Part shown: piece after piece, positions 34,210-43,400 of the stretch
Layout: every line of letters starts with the position of its first letter
How positions within the stretch are numbered: position 1 is the first letter of the stretch
Assembly: GCA_964647705.1 (NCBI GenBank)
Contig: CAZYIW010000006.1
Location: 1 to 49,949, forward strand
Direction: 5' to 3'
DNA from: CAZYIW01 sp964647705
GTDB taxonomy: Bacteria; Pseudomonadota; Gammaproteobacteria; PS1; Pseudothioglobaceae
DNA: 49,949 nucleotides
Notes under the pieces: model-generated
What the model was told of the DNA's origin: nothing
The model's input: only the letters and a program-made list of their open reading frames with translations
The model's database searches: none
Program-made: the position numbers and the translations under genes

Positions 34210-35391
34210 ATGGCTTGGAACGATAACAACAATCAAAACCCTTGGGGCGATAATGGACAAAAACCCCCAAGTCCAGACGAAATTATTCAAGATTTCAAAA
34301 AGAAATTTGGCGGTATGTTTGGCGGTGGAAAACCACCCGGTTCAGCAACACCAAACACCCCTAAATTGCCTTCAGCAGGCAATTTAAAATACCTTTTTTT
34401 AATCTTAATCTTAATATGGGTAGCGTTTGGTACCTATCAAATCGACCCTGCAGAGCGTGGTGTAATATTGCGCTTTGGTGAGTTCCAAGAAGAAACAGCA
34501 CCTGGACTACATTGGCACTTTCCTGTTCCGATTGAATCTGTAACCAAAGTAAATGTGGCACAAATCAGAACCGCTGAGATTGGATATCGTAATGCGCTTC
34601 GTGGCGCGCGTCGTTTTGGTGGCAATGTCTCTTCTGAGTCACTGATGCTTACTAAAGACGAAAATATGATTGATGCGAAATTTGCAGTACAGTACAGGGT
34701 TAATGACGCTCAAGCTTATTTGTTCAATGTTAAAGACCCAGATCAAACATTGCGCCATGTGGTTGAAAGTGCAATTCGCCAAACGGTTGGACAAAACACC
34801 ATGGACTATGTAATGAAAGAAGGAAGGGCAGATATTGCAGAGACTATTAAAGAACGTTCTCAAAAGCTTTTGGATGATTATCAAGCAGGTTTGGAAATTA
34901 CCTCTGTGAATATGCAAGATGCACAACCGCCTGAGCAAGTGCAAGCATCGTATTCTGATGCGGTAAAAGCACGTGAAGATAAAGAACGTTTAATCAACGA
35001 AGCGCAAGCGTATGCTAATGATATTTTGCCAAAATCACGCGGTAAAGCCGCTCGTATGCTAGAGGAAGCAAAAGCTTATAGAGCAGAAATGATTTCAAAA
35101 TCTGAAGGTGAGGCCAATCGTTTTGATCAAATCTTGGCAGAATATGAGAAAGCCCCAGCGGTCACCAAAGAAAGACTCTATCGTGAAACGCTAGAAGGTG
35201 TTTTAGGTAATACCAATAAAGTAGTGGTTGATTCAAAAGCCAATAGCATGATGTATCTACCGATAGATAAATTAGTAGGCGCCAATAAGGATACAAAAAC
35301 CACTGAAATTGTTATTCAAGATAACAACTCAAATAAAACCAATCAACGAGGTGGCGTGAGAGATGTGTTTCGTTCAAGGGAGGTAAGATAA
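34210..35391 (+). CDS. hflK: FtsH protease modulator HflK
   Basis: HflK and HflC form a large membrane cage around FtsH. The 393-residue protein has a Gly/Pro/Asn-rich cytoplasmic start (MAWNDNNNQNPWGDNGQKPP), one transmembrane helix at about 58-76 (LKYLFLILILIWVAFGTYQI), an SPFH/band-7 domain (PAERGVILRFGEFQEETAPGLHW) and a charged helical C-terminal part. Its TAA overlaps the hflC ATG by 1 nt, as expected for subunits made in equal amounts. Confidence 0.97.
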   Translation: MAWNDNNNQNPWGDNGQKPPSPDEIIQDFKKKFGGMFGGGKPPGSATPNTPKLPSAGNLKYLFLILILIWVAFGTYQIDPAERGVILRFGEFQEETAPGLHWHFPVPIESVTKVNVAQIRTAEIGYRNALRGARRFGGNVSSESLMLTKDENMIDAKFAVQYRVNDAQAYLFNVKDPDQTLRHVVESAIRQTVGQNTMDYVMKEGRADIAETIKERSQKLLDDYQAGLEITSVNMQDAQPPEQVQASYSDAVKAREDKERLINEAQAYANDILPKSRGKAARMLEEAKAYRAEMISKSEGEANRFDQILAEYEKAPAVTKERLYRETLEGVLGNTNKVVVDSKANSMMYLPIDKLVGANKDTKTTEIVIQDNNSNKTNQRGGVRDVFRSREVR

Positions 35392-36248
35392 TGCAAAAAA
35401 TAGTATTACCAGTAGTTGCTGTGGTTGCTTTTGTTGCTGCTTCAGCTTTTTATACCGTTAATGAAACACAAACAGCTATTAAGTTGCGTTTGGGTGAGAT
35501 TATCGCAGTAGATCAAGAACCAGGCCTTAAGTTTAAAATGCCATTTGTCAATAATGTGATTAAATTTGACAAACGTGTGCAAACCCTAGAAGCACCAGCA
35601 GAACGTTTTTTAACCGGCGAGAAAAAGAACGTTAGGGTTGATTCTTACGTGAAATGGCGCATTAATGACGCTGAGCGTTTTTATAAATCTACCGGCGGTA
35701 GCTTGTCCAGAATGGACAACCGTTTAGCACAGATTATTAAAACTGGTCTGAAGAGTGAATTTTCTAAACGCACCATCGCTGATGTGGTTTCTGGCGAGCG
35801 TGTGACCATTATGAATAACATCACTAAAATGGCCAAAAACGATGTCGAAGAATTTGGTATTAATATTATTGATGTACGTATCAAACGTATTGATTTGCTT
35901 GAAGAGGTTTCAAACTCGGTTTATCGTCGTATGCAAGCCGAACGAGAACGCGTAGCAAAAGAATTTCGTTCTGAAGGCGCAGAAGAAGCAGAAAAAATTA
36001 AAGCCAATGCAGATAGAGAACGCACAGTGATTTTGGCTGATGCTTACCGTGATAGTGAAAAAATTCGTGGTGAGGGCGATGCTTTGAGTGCTAATAACTA
36101 TGCACAGGCTTATAGTAAAAATCCTGAATTCTATTCATTCTATCGTTCGCTTGAGTCATATAAAAAATCATTTAATCAAAATAATGATGTGCTTGTACTC
36201 AATCCAAATACAGAATTTTTTCGCCATTTTAACCCTGAATCTGAATAA
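35391..36248 (+). CDS. hflC: FtsH protease modulator HflC
   Basis: The 285-residue SPFH protein is the partner of HflK. It has an N-terminal transmembrane helix (about 3-20), the start FYTVNETQTAIKLRLGEI, PGLKFKMPFVNNVIKFDKRVQT, and the RMQAERERVAKEFRSEGAEEAEKI helix, ending FYSFYRSLESYKKSF. hisZ follows after 8 bases; the small yjeT/DUF2065 gene that often separates hflC from hisZ is missing. Confidence 0.97.
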   Translation: MQKIVLPVVAVVAFVAASAFYTVNETQTAIKLRLGEIIAVDQEPGLKFKMPFVNNVIKFDKRVQTLEAPAERFLTGEKKNVRVDSYVKWRINDAERFYKSTGGSLSRMDNRLAQIIKTGLKSEFSKRTIADVVSGERVTIMNNITKMAKNDVEEFGINIIDVRIKRIDLLEEVSNSVYRRMQAERERVAKEFRSEGAEEAEKIKANADRERTVILADAYRDSEKIRGEGDALSANNYAQAYSKNPEFYSFYRSLESYKKSFNQNNDVLVLNPNTEFFRHFNPESE

Positions 36249-36256
36249 TCGGTCTT

Positions 36257-37210
36257 ATGACAACTTGGCAACTGCCTGAAGGTATTGATGAATTGAGTGG
36301 CACTGATGCTGCTCAGTTTGAATTCCTTCGTCGTCAATTAATTGATCTTTATACCGAAAAAGGCTATGAACTGGTTATTCCACCAATGGTGGAGAATACC
36401 GATTCTCTTCTTTTGACCAGTGACGAAGTTGACAAAAAAACCTTTAAATTTTTAGACCCTGTTAGTGGAAAAATGCTTGGTGTACATGCTGACATTACAC
36501 CGCAAATCGCACGCATTGATGCTAAACGTAACAGTGACAGCATAGAAAAATATTGCTATGTAAATGCCATATTACAAACCAAGGCTGATGATTTTTATTC
36601 ATCACGATCGCCGATTCAAGCAGGGGCAGAGCTTTACGGCTCTAATGATGTATCAAGTGATGTTGAGGTGATAAATTTGATGTTACAAAGCCTTGATGTG
36701 ATTGGAGCAACCTCGGTGGTGCTAAGTTTGGGTAATGTTAGTATTTTTAACTACTTACTTGAACAAGAGTCTCTTTCACAAGATCAGTTGTCAAAAATTA
36801 GACAAATTTTTCAAAAAAGATCAGCACCAGACTTGTCGGTATTTTTGGATAAAAATCCAATGAAAAATCCAGATTTATTTGCCCAATTAATGCATTTAGA
36901 AGGCGACAGTTCCATCCTATCAAAAGCCTTAGATACATTTAAAGACTTTAGCGAAATTATCAAAGCCATTGAAGATTTGGCTAAGATTACAGATGCGTTG
37001 GATACACCAAATATTGTCATAGATTTGGCAGAATTAAAAACCTATCAATACCACACAGGCGTGGTTTTTTCCGCTTACAGCTCTGGGTATTCAAAAGCCT
37101 TAGCACAAGGTGGACGTTATAACGGATTGGGTGAATCTTTTGGTCAGTCGCGTGCTGCAACTGGCTTTTCTTTTGATTTGAAATTTTTATCGCAGACAAT
37201 TAGTAATTAG
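36257..37210 (+). CDS. hisZ: ATP phosphoribosyltransferase regulatory subunit HisZ
   Basis: HisZ is a HisRS paralogue with no charging activity that activates the short form of HisG in histidine synthesis. The 317-residue protein starts LPEGIDELSGTDAAQFEFLRRQL and has class II synthetase-fold motifs (FKFLDPVSGKMLGVHADITPQIAR as motif 2-like; GGRYNGLGESFGQSRAATGFSFDL near the end). It lacks a C-terminal anticodon-binding domain and is shorter than the usual 380-395 residues. The hflK-hflC-hisZ-purA order supports the call over histidyl-tRNA synthetase. hisG is not in the window. Confidence 0.92.
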   Translation: MTTWQLPEGIDELSGTDAAQFEFLRRQLIDLYTEKGYELVIPPMVENTDSLLLTSDEVDKKTFKFLDPVSGKMLGVHADITPQIARIDAKRNSDSIEKYCYVNAILQTKADDFYSSRSPIQAGAELYGSNDVSSDVEVINLMLQSLDVIGATSVVLSLGNVSIFNYLLEQESLSQDQLSKIRQIFQKRSAPDLSVFLDKNPMKNPDLFAQLMHLEGDSSILSKALDTFKDFSEIIKAIEDLAKITDALDTPNIVIDLAELKTYQYHTGVVFSAYSSGYSKALAQGGRYNGLGESFGQSRAATGFSFDLKFLSQTISN

Positions 37211-37222
37211 GAATTAAACAAT

Positions 37223-38542
37223 ATGTCAAAGAATGTCGTTATTATTGGCACCCAGTGGGGTGACGAAGGTAAAGGTAAAGTGGTCGATTTAATTACCGAC
37301 AAAGTCTCCTCTGTTGTGCGTTTTCAGGGTGGCCATAATGCCGGACACACACTGGTAATCGACGGTAAAAAAACGGTATTGCATCTAATTCCATCTGGCA
37401 TATTAAGACAAAGTGTTGAGTGTTTAATTGGCCATGGTGTGGTGTTGTCAATGTCGGCACTGATTAAAGAATTGGGTGAGCTTGAAGAGGCTGGTGTAGA
37501 TGCCAAATCTCGTCTTAAAATATCACCGGGTTGTCCGCTTATTATGCCTTATCACATTGCACTGGATAATGCCCGTGAGGTAAAACGCGGCAAAGCTGCA
37601 ATTGGTACCACAGGTAACGGCATTGGCCCAACTTATGAGGACAAGGTAGCGCGTCGTGGTTTGCGTGTTGGTGATTTGTTAGATGAACAAAGCTTTGCTA
37701 AAAAACTAAAAGAGGTGATGGAATATCACAATTTTGCACTAACCAACTATTATGGTGTGGATGCGCTTGACTATGAAAAAGTCCTAGCACAAGCCATGGA
37801 GCAGGCTAAGATTGTCAAACCAATGATTACCGATGTAACCGAGCAGATTCACAATCACATTAAGAGTAATGAAAATATCTTGTTTGAGGGAGCGCAGGGC
37901 GCACTTTTGGATATTGACCAAGGCACCTATCCATTTGTAACTTCTTCTAACACAACTTCAGGCGGTGCGGTTACTGGATCTGGCGTTGGGGTTACTGATA
38001 TTGATTATGTAGTAGGCATTGTAAAGGCCTACACCACGCGTGTTGGTGGAGGTCCATTCCCGACTGAATTGATTTACGATGTATCCACAGATGAAGGGCA
38101 CCCGATTGGCAAAACCCTAGGCACAGTAGGCAATGAATTTGGTGCAACAACAGGACGCCAACGCCGTTGTGGATGGTTGGATATGGTCACCTTAAAACGT
38201 TCATTTGATCTGAACTCTGTTAGTGGTATTTGCCTAACCAAACTCGATGTTTTGGATTCTTTAGAGAGCATTAAGATTTGTATAGCCTATGAATTAAATG
38301 GTGAACAAATCACCACACCACCTTATGATGCGCAAGGTTATGCAGAAGCTAAACCCTTCTATATTGAAATGCCAGGATGGCAAACATCAACCATTGGCAC
38401 CGATTCATTTGATAAGTTGCCACAACAAGCACAAGACTATATCCATAAAATCGAACAACTTTCTGGTCTGCCAGTAGATATTCTCTCAACAGGTCCAGAC
38501 CGTGATGAGACATTGATTCTCAATCACCCATTTAATGACTAA
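37223..38542 (+). CDS. purA: Adenylosuccinate synthetase
   Basis: PurA joins IMP and aspartate using GTP, the first step from IMP to AMP; guaB in this window takes the other branch. The 439-residue protein has the GTP-binding start GTQWGDEGKGKVVDLI, the GGHNAGHTLVI segment, GTTGNGIGPTYEDKVARRG, the FEGAQGALLDIDQGTYPFVTSSN motif and RVGGGPFPTEL. The 3' end overlaps rnr by 8 nt. Confidence 0.98.
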   Translation: MSKNVVIIGTQWGDEGKGKVVDLITDKVSSVVRFQGGHNAGHTLVIDGKKTVLHLIPSGILRQSVECLIGHGVVLSMSALIKELGELEEAGVDAKSRLKISPGCPLIMPYHIALDNAREVKRGKAAIGTTGNGIGPTYEDKVARRGLRVGDLLDEQSFAKKLKEVMEYHNFALTNYYGVDALDYEKVLAQAMEQAKIVKPMITDVTEQIHNHIKSNENILFEGAQGALLDIDQGTYPFVTSSNTTSGGAVTGSGVGVTDIDYVVGIVKAYTTRVGGGPFPTELIYDVSTDEGHPIGKTLGTVGNEFGATTGRQRRCGWLDMVTLKRSFDLNSVSGICLTKLDVLDSLESIKICIAYELNGEQITTPPYDAQGYAEAKPFYIEMPGWQTSTIGTDSFDKLPQQAQDYIHKIEQLSGLPVDILSTGPDRDETLILNHPFND

Positions 38543-40652
38543 AGATCCACACCACAAGAGGGAAGCTACAAAGTACGAAAACCCTATTCCCTCTCGAGAG
38601 TATATTCTCTCAATCATTGAGAAGAAGCCGAGTACAAAGCACGATCTTTTCGATTTATTGCAGTTAGATGATACTCAAAAAAAACCCCTGTCTCATCGAT
38701 TGCGAGCAATGATCAGGGATCAACAATTAAGTTGTAATAAAAATGGTGTTTATCGACGATATTCTAATCGAGGGCTTTTATCCGGGACTGTGATTGCTAA
38801 CCCAAAGGGTTTTGGGTTTATAGCTTTAGACAAGGGTGGCAAGGATTTGCGACTCTCTGCTAAACAAATGCAGCTTGTTTTCCATGGAGACAGAGTCAAG
38901 GCAAGACTTCTTAACAAAAAAGGTGATGCTGAGATTGTCAAGGTAATTGAAACCGTTAAAACCTTAGTAGGGCGCCTACATATTGAAAAAGGATTCGCCT
39001 ATGTGGTGGTTGATGACAAACGCATTAAACACACGATTAATATCCCGAAGCTGGGTAAAAAATTTCAAGATGAACAAATAGTGGTGGTTGAGATTATAAA
39101 ATCACCCACTCTTGAGTCTCAAGCCGAAGGCAAAATCATCGAGGTTCTTGGGCAATTTATGGACGAAGGAGTGGAAACCGATTCGGCACTTTATCGGCAC
39201 AATATTCCAGTTGATTTTTCCAAACAAGCCATAGAACAAACAAACAAACTACCCGATAAAGTAACAACTGCAGATAAAAAAGATCGCAAAGACATCACTC
39301 ATTTGCCACTAATAACCATCGACGGTGAAGACTCAAGAGATTTTGATGACGCTGTTTATGCTAAGCCGAACAACCAAGGTTGGCAATTAATTGTGGCCAT
39401 TGCGGATGTATCTCATTATGTTAAACCAGGCACTGCACTAGATAAAGAGGCATTTAACAGAGGTAATTCTGTGTATTTCCCCCGTCGTGTAATCCCCATG
39501 CTACCGGAAAAACTCTCGAACGGGCTGTGTTCACTCAACCCTAATGTAGAACGTCTTTGTATGGCATGTGAGATGAATATCGACTATGAGGGTCAACTAT
39601 TAAACTACAAATTCTACCCAGCGACGATGTTTTCTCATGCGCGCATGACATACACTCAAGTCGGAAAAATACTTGAGGATAAAAACCAAGAGTTGATAGA
39701 AAAATACGCAAAAGTGATTGACAATATCAACTCATTATACGGTTTATACAAAACTCTTAAAATTGCCAGAACCAAGCGTGGTGTGATGGATTTTGATCGC
39801 ATTGAATCGCAGATTTTATTCAATGAAAATGGCAAAATTGACAACATTGTCCCACGCCAACGTAACGATGCACACAAACTCATCGAAGAATGCATGTTAA
39901 TGGCCAACCAAGCCACAGCTAAATTTTTAGCCCATCATGATGAGGATTTTCTCTATCGCATTCATCCTAAGCCCACACAAGAAAAAATCGAAGTGACTAA
40001 GCAGTTCTTATCCGCCGTAGGGCTGAGTTTAGGGGGTGGCTCAGAGCCTGAGTCTAAAGACTTTGCCAAAGTGCTAAAACACGCCAAAGGCAGGGCGGAT
40101 GAAAACGTGATTAAAACCGTGGTTTTAAGAACCATGAAACAAGCCATCTACACACCGGCTAATGAAGGGCATTTTGGTTTGGCTTTTGATGACTATACGC
40201 ACTTTACCTCGCCGATTCGTCGTTATCCTGACTTGCTGGTTCATCGTGCCATCTATCGGGTTATTAACAAGAAAAAACACAAACCCAGCCAAAAAATGAA
40301 CGAGATGGGCGAACATTTGTCAATGACTGAAAGACGCGCCGATGATGCCACGCGAGATGTTGAGCAGTGGCTCAAATGCGAATATATGCGCGATAAAGTT
40401 GGTGACACATTCTCCGGTGTTATCTCTGGTGTGGCGGGATTCGGTCTATTTATTGAACTCACAGATGTTTATGTTGAGGGCATGATTTCTGTTAGAGATT
40501 TAAAAGACGACTACTACGTGTTTGATGAGATTCATCACCGCATGGTGGGTGAGCGAACTGGGCGAGTTTACCGTCTGGGAGATAAACTCAATATACAAGT
40601 GTCCTCGGTTAACCTAGACGACAGGCAAATGGTTTTTGTCCCTGTCGAGTAA
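38535..40652 (+). CDS. rnr: Ribonuclease R
   Basis: RNase R is a 3'-5' exoribonuclease that degrades structured RNA. The 705-residue protein has an N-terminal winged-helix segment (about 15-70), two cold-shock domains (GTVIANPKGFGFIALD at about 77), the RNB catalytic domain with DGEDSRDFDDAVYA, and a C-terminal S1 domain (FSGVISGVAGFGLFIEL). It ends soon after S1 and lacks the Lys-rich tail that makes E. coli RNase R about 813 residues. It overlaps purA by 8 nt and ends 2 bases before the convergent ilvD. Confidence 0.95.
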   Translation: MTKDPHHKREATKYENPIPSREYILSIIEKKPSTKHDLFDLLQLDDTQKKPLSHRLRAMIRDQQLSCNKNGVYRRYSNRGLLSGTVIANPKGFGFIALDKGGKDLRLSAKQMQLVFHGDRVKARLLNKKGDAEIVKVIETVKTLVGRLHIEKGFAYVVVDDKRIKHTINIPKLGKKFQDEQIVVVEIIKSPTLESQAEGKIIEVLGQFMDEGVETDSALYRHNIPVDFSKQAIEQTNKLPDKVTTADKKDRKDITHLPLITIDGEDSRDFDDAVYAKPNNQGWQLIVAIADVSHYVKPGTALDKEAFNRGNSVYFPRRVIPMLPEKLSNGLCSLNPNVERLCMACEMNIDYEGQLLNYKFYPATMFSHARMTYTQVGKILEDKNQELIEKYAKVIDNINSLYGLYKTLKIARTKRGVMDFDRIESQILFNENGKIDNIVPRQRNDAHKLIEECMLMANQATAKFLAHHDEDFLYRIHPKPTQEKIEVTKQFLSAVGLSLGGGSEPESKDFAKVLKHAKGRADENVIKTVVLRTMKQAIYTPANEGHFGLAFDDYTHFTSPIRRYPDLLVHRAIYRVINKKKHKPSQKMNEMGEHLSMTERRADDATRDVEQWLKCEYMRDKVGDTFSGVISGVAGFGLFIELTDVYVEGMISVRDLKDDYYVFDEIHHRMVGERTGRVYRLGDKLNIQVSSVNLDDRQMVFVPVE

Positions 40653-40654
40653 TG

Positions 40655-42319
40655 TTAGTCTGTAACAGCACCTTCAGAGGCTGATTTCGCCAATTTTGCA
40701 AATTTTGCCAACACACCCTTGGTATAGTTTGGAGTAGGCTGTGTCCAGTTATTCAATCTTTGATCAATGACAGATTGCTCAACCAATAATTCCAATACAT
40801 TGTTTTTGGCATCAATTAAGATTTCATCACCGTCCTCAACGATCGCAAGTGCACCGCCTTTAAAGGCCTCAGGTGTGATGTGTCCAACCACGAAACCATG
40901 TGTACCACCGGAGAAGCGCCCATCAGTGATAAGTGCCACATCACCACCTAAACCCTTGCCCATTACTGCAGAAGTAGGTGCCAACATCTCACGCATACCA
41001 GGACCGCCGGCAGGGCCTTCATAGCGAATCACAATCACATCACCTGCTTGAATTTTGTCATTTAATATGGCCTCTAGCGCTTCTTCTTCACGGCCAAAGC
41101 ACTTAGCTTTGCCTTTAAAGCTTAGACCTTCCTTACCAGTAATCTTCGCCACGGCACCATCGGCAGCAAGATTGCCTTTTAAGATACGCAGGTGAGAATC
41201 CTCTTTAATGGGGTTATCCAATGCTCTGATAATCTCTTGTGACTGCGGATAAGGCTTAATATTTTCTAAATTTTGTGCCAGTGTTTTACCGGTTACAGTC
41301 ATGCAATCGCCATGTAAAAGCCCTGCATCAAGAAGCATCTTCATTAAAGGAAGTGTGCCACCTATCTCAACCAACTCACTCATCATATACTTGCCTGAAG
41401 GCTTTAAATCAGCCAATACAGGCACATTTTTACCAATTCGAGTAAAGTCATCAATACTCAAATCAACACCTGCTGCATCGGCCATAGCGATCATGTGCAA
41501 AACAGCATTGGTAGAGCCACCCAAAGAGATAAGCACAGTAATGGCATTTTCAAATGCTTTAAGTGTCATAATATCGCGAGGCTTAATGTCTTTTTCAAGC
41601 AAGTTGAGCACCGCTTCGCCAGCTTGAACACAATCATTGGTTTTGTCTATTGATACAGCATCTTGGGCTGAAGAATTAGGCAAGCTCATACCCAAAGCCT
41701 CAATAGCAGAAGCCATGGTGTTAGCGGTATACATGCCACCGCAAGATCCTGGCCCGGGAATGGCGCTTGATTCTATGTTTTCAAGCTCAATATCGCTAAT
41801 AGCATGATTGGCATATTGACCTACTGCTTCAAACACGCTGACAATATCGGTGTGATTTTTGCCCGGTTGAATGGTGCCACCATAGACAAAAATGCCGGGG
41901 CGATTAAGACGTGCCAAGGCCAGTAAACAGCCAGGCATGTTTTTATCACAGCCGCCAATAGCAACCACACCATCAAAACCCTGGCAACCCACCACAGTTT
42001 CGATAGAATCGGCAATCACCTCGCGTGACACCAAAGAATACTTCATGCCTTCAGAGCCCATGGAAATACCGTCCGAAATAGTAATGGTGTTAAACAAAAC
42101 ACCCTTTCCACCAGCCGAATTTACGCCTTTTTCAGCTTCTTCAGCCAATTTATTGATATGCATATTACAAGGGGTTACCATCGACCAGGTAGAGGCAATA
42201 CCGACTTGAGGTTTGGAAAAGTCTTCCTTTTCAAAACCAACAGGGTAGAGCATGGCTCGACTTGGCGCTCTTTCATAACCATCAACCACTTGTGCAGAAT
42301 ATTTTCTTGTATTAGACAT
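40655..42319 (-). CDS. ilvD: Dihydroxy-acid dehydratase
   Basis: IlvD dehydrates dihydroxy acids in valine, isoleucine and pantothenate precursor synthesis and carries an Fe-S cluster. The 554-residue protein is the short type (about 555-560, usually [2Fe-2S]) and has the cysteine motifs GGCDKNMPG and GSCGGMYTANTM, plus the start SRAMLYPVGF and TDGRFSGGTHGFVVGH with the catalytic serine region. Only 2 bases separate its stop from rnr, and 63 bases separate its ATG from the divergent acetyltransferase gene. Confidence 0.97.
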   Translation of the reverse strand: MSNTRKYSAQVVDGYERAPSRAMLYPVGFEKEDFSKPQVGIASTWSMVTPCNMHINKLAEEAEKGVNSAGGKGVLFNTITISDGISMGSEGMKYSLVSREVIADSIETVVGCQGFDGVVAIGGCDKNMPGCLLALARLNRPGIFVYGGTIQPGKNHTDIVSVFEAVGQYANHAISDIELENIESSAIPGPGSCGGMYTANTMASAIEALGMSLPNSSAQDAVSIDKTNDCVQAGEAVLNLLEKDIKPRDIMTLKAFENAITVLISLGGSTNAVLHMIAMADAAGVDLSIDDFTRIGKNVPVLADLKPSGKYMMSELVEIGGTLPLMKMLLDAGLLHGDCMTVTGKTLAQNLENIKPYPQSQEIIRALDNPIKEDSHLRILKGNLAADGAVAKITGKEGLSFKGKAKCFGREEEALEAILNDKIQAGDVIVIRYEGPAGGPGMREMLAPTSAVMGKGLGGDVALITDGRFSGGTHGFVVGHITPEAFKGGALAIVEDGDEILIDAKNNVLELLVEQSVIDQRLNNWTQPTPNYTKGVLAKFAKLAKSASEGAVTD

Positions 42320-42382
42320 ATTGTGTTTCGTTTTACTAAAAAACTTAAATTTTAGACTAAAATATGAGCTCTCTTAGCCCTT

Positions 42383-42820
42383 TTGGTAAAGTCATTGGAC
42401 ACTGTTAAACAAATACTTGATTTAATTGAACCGTTTGTAGAGCAAGGCAGAATTTTGCCTCGAACTTATGAACAAATTAGCGAAAATATCGATGATTTCG
42501 TTTTTTTGCAAAAAAATGATCAGGTTGTTGCTTGTGCAGGGTTGAAAGATTGTAAAGACTCGAAAATGGGTGAAATTTATGCCCTAGCAGTGGCAAAAGA
42601 GATGCAAAATCAAGGATTATCAGAAAAACTATTGAAAAAAATCATGCAAAAAGCCCAGAAAATGAATTTTTCGAAAATTTTTGCCTTGTCTAAGCATAAT
42701 GCCAAATGGTTTTTAAAACAAGGCTTTGAGCAAAAGAGTATTAATGATTTGCCAATAAAACGCCAAGCTGTATTCGACCATCAACGTAATTCACTGGTTT
42801 TTTTCAAAAATGTTAATTAA
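42383..42820 (+). CDS. Stand-alone ArgA-type N-acetyltransferase (NAGS) domain
   Basis: The 145-residue GNAT protein matches the C-terminal acetyltransferase domain of N-acetylglutamate synthase: LIEPFVEQGRILPRTYEQI, QVVACAGL, GEIYALAVAKEMQNQGLSEKLL (acetyl-CoA loop), NAKWFLKQGFEQ and LPIKRQAVFDHQRNSLVFF. The amino-acid-kinase domain of full ArgA is absent. It may acetylate glutamate as the first step of arginine synthesis, as reported for short S-NAGS enzymes, but activity is inferred. No ATG exists in frame after the last upstream stop (42365-42367), so the start is TTG at 42383 or 42395. It overlaps rnt by 11 nt. Confidence 0.75.
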   Translation: MVKSLDTVKQILDLIEPFVEQGRILPRTYEQISENIDDFVFLQKNDQVVACAGLKDCKDSKMGEIYALAVAKEMQNQGLSEKLLKKIMQKAQKMNFSKIFALSKHNAKWFLKQGFEQKSINDLPIKRQAVFDHQRNSLVFFKNVN

Positions 42821-43400
42821 AGACAGGATTCGAGGCTATTTACCGGTTGTCATTGACATAGAAACCGGTGGCTTTGATGAGAAACGCGATGCTATGCTAG
42901 AGATTTGTGCCATTATTGTTGGTATCGATGATAAGCACCGTTTTTACGCAAAAGAAACACTGCATTTTCATATCAAACCATTTGAAGGTGCCAATATAGA
43001 CCCTAGCGCGCTTAAATTTAACGGCATTGATGTTGATAATCCATTGCGTATGGCCGTTAGTGAAAAAAATGCGTTACAAGAGATTTTTACTGCCATTAAA
43101 AAAGAAATTAAGGTTCAAAATTGTACACGTTCTATCTTAGTAGGGCATAATGCGTTCTTTGATTTGGGTTTTTTGAAAGCAGCGACTGATAGAGTGGGTA
43201 TCAAAACCCCCTTTCATCAGTTCTCTACCATTGATACAGTGAGTTTATCTGCACTTTTTTATGGAGAGACGGTATTAGCCAAAGCCATGCAAAAAGCCAA
43301 CATTGACTGGAATGATAATGACGCACACTCTGCTTTATATGACACACAAAAAACGGCACAACTCTTTTGCCAGATTTTTAACCAACAGGATTTCACTTAG
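42810..43400 (+). CDS. rnt: Ribonuclease T
   Basis: This DEDDh exonuclease trims the 3' ends of tRNA and other stable RNA. The 196-residue protein has ExoI VVIDIETGGFD (Asp16, Glu18), the RNase T region DAMLEICAIIV, ExoII VGHNAFFDLGFL, and ExoIII DAHSALYDTQKTA with the catalytic His. Length is close to the usual 200-215. It overlaps the acetyltransferase gene at its start, and its 3' end overlaps the start of the TolC-like gene. Confidence 0.95.
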   Translation: MLIKDRIRGYLPVVIDIETGGFDEKRDAMLEICAIIVGIDDKHRFYAKETLHFHIKPFEGANIDPSALKFNGIDVDNPLRMAVSEKNALQEIFTAIKKEIKVQNCTRSILVGHNAFFDLGFLKAATDRVGIKTPFHQFSTIDTVSLSALFYGETVLAKAMQKANIDWNDNDAHSALYDTQKTAQLFCQIFNQQDFT

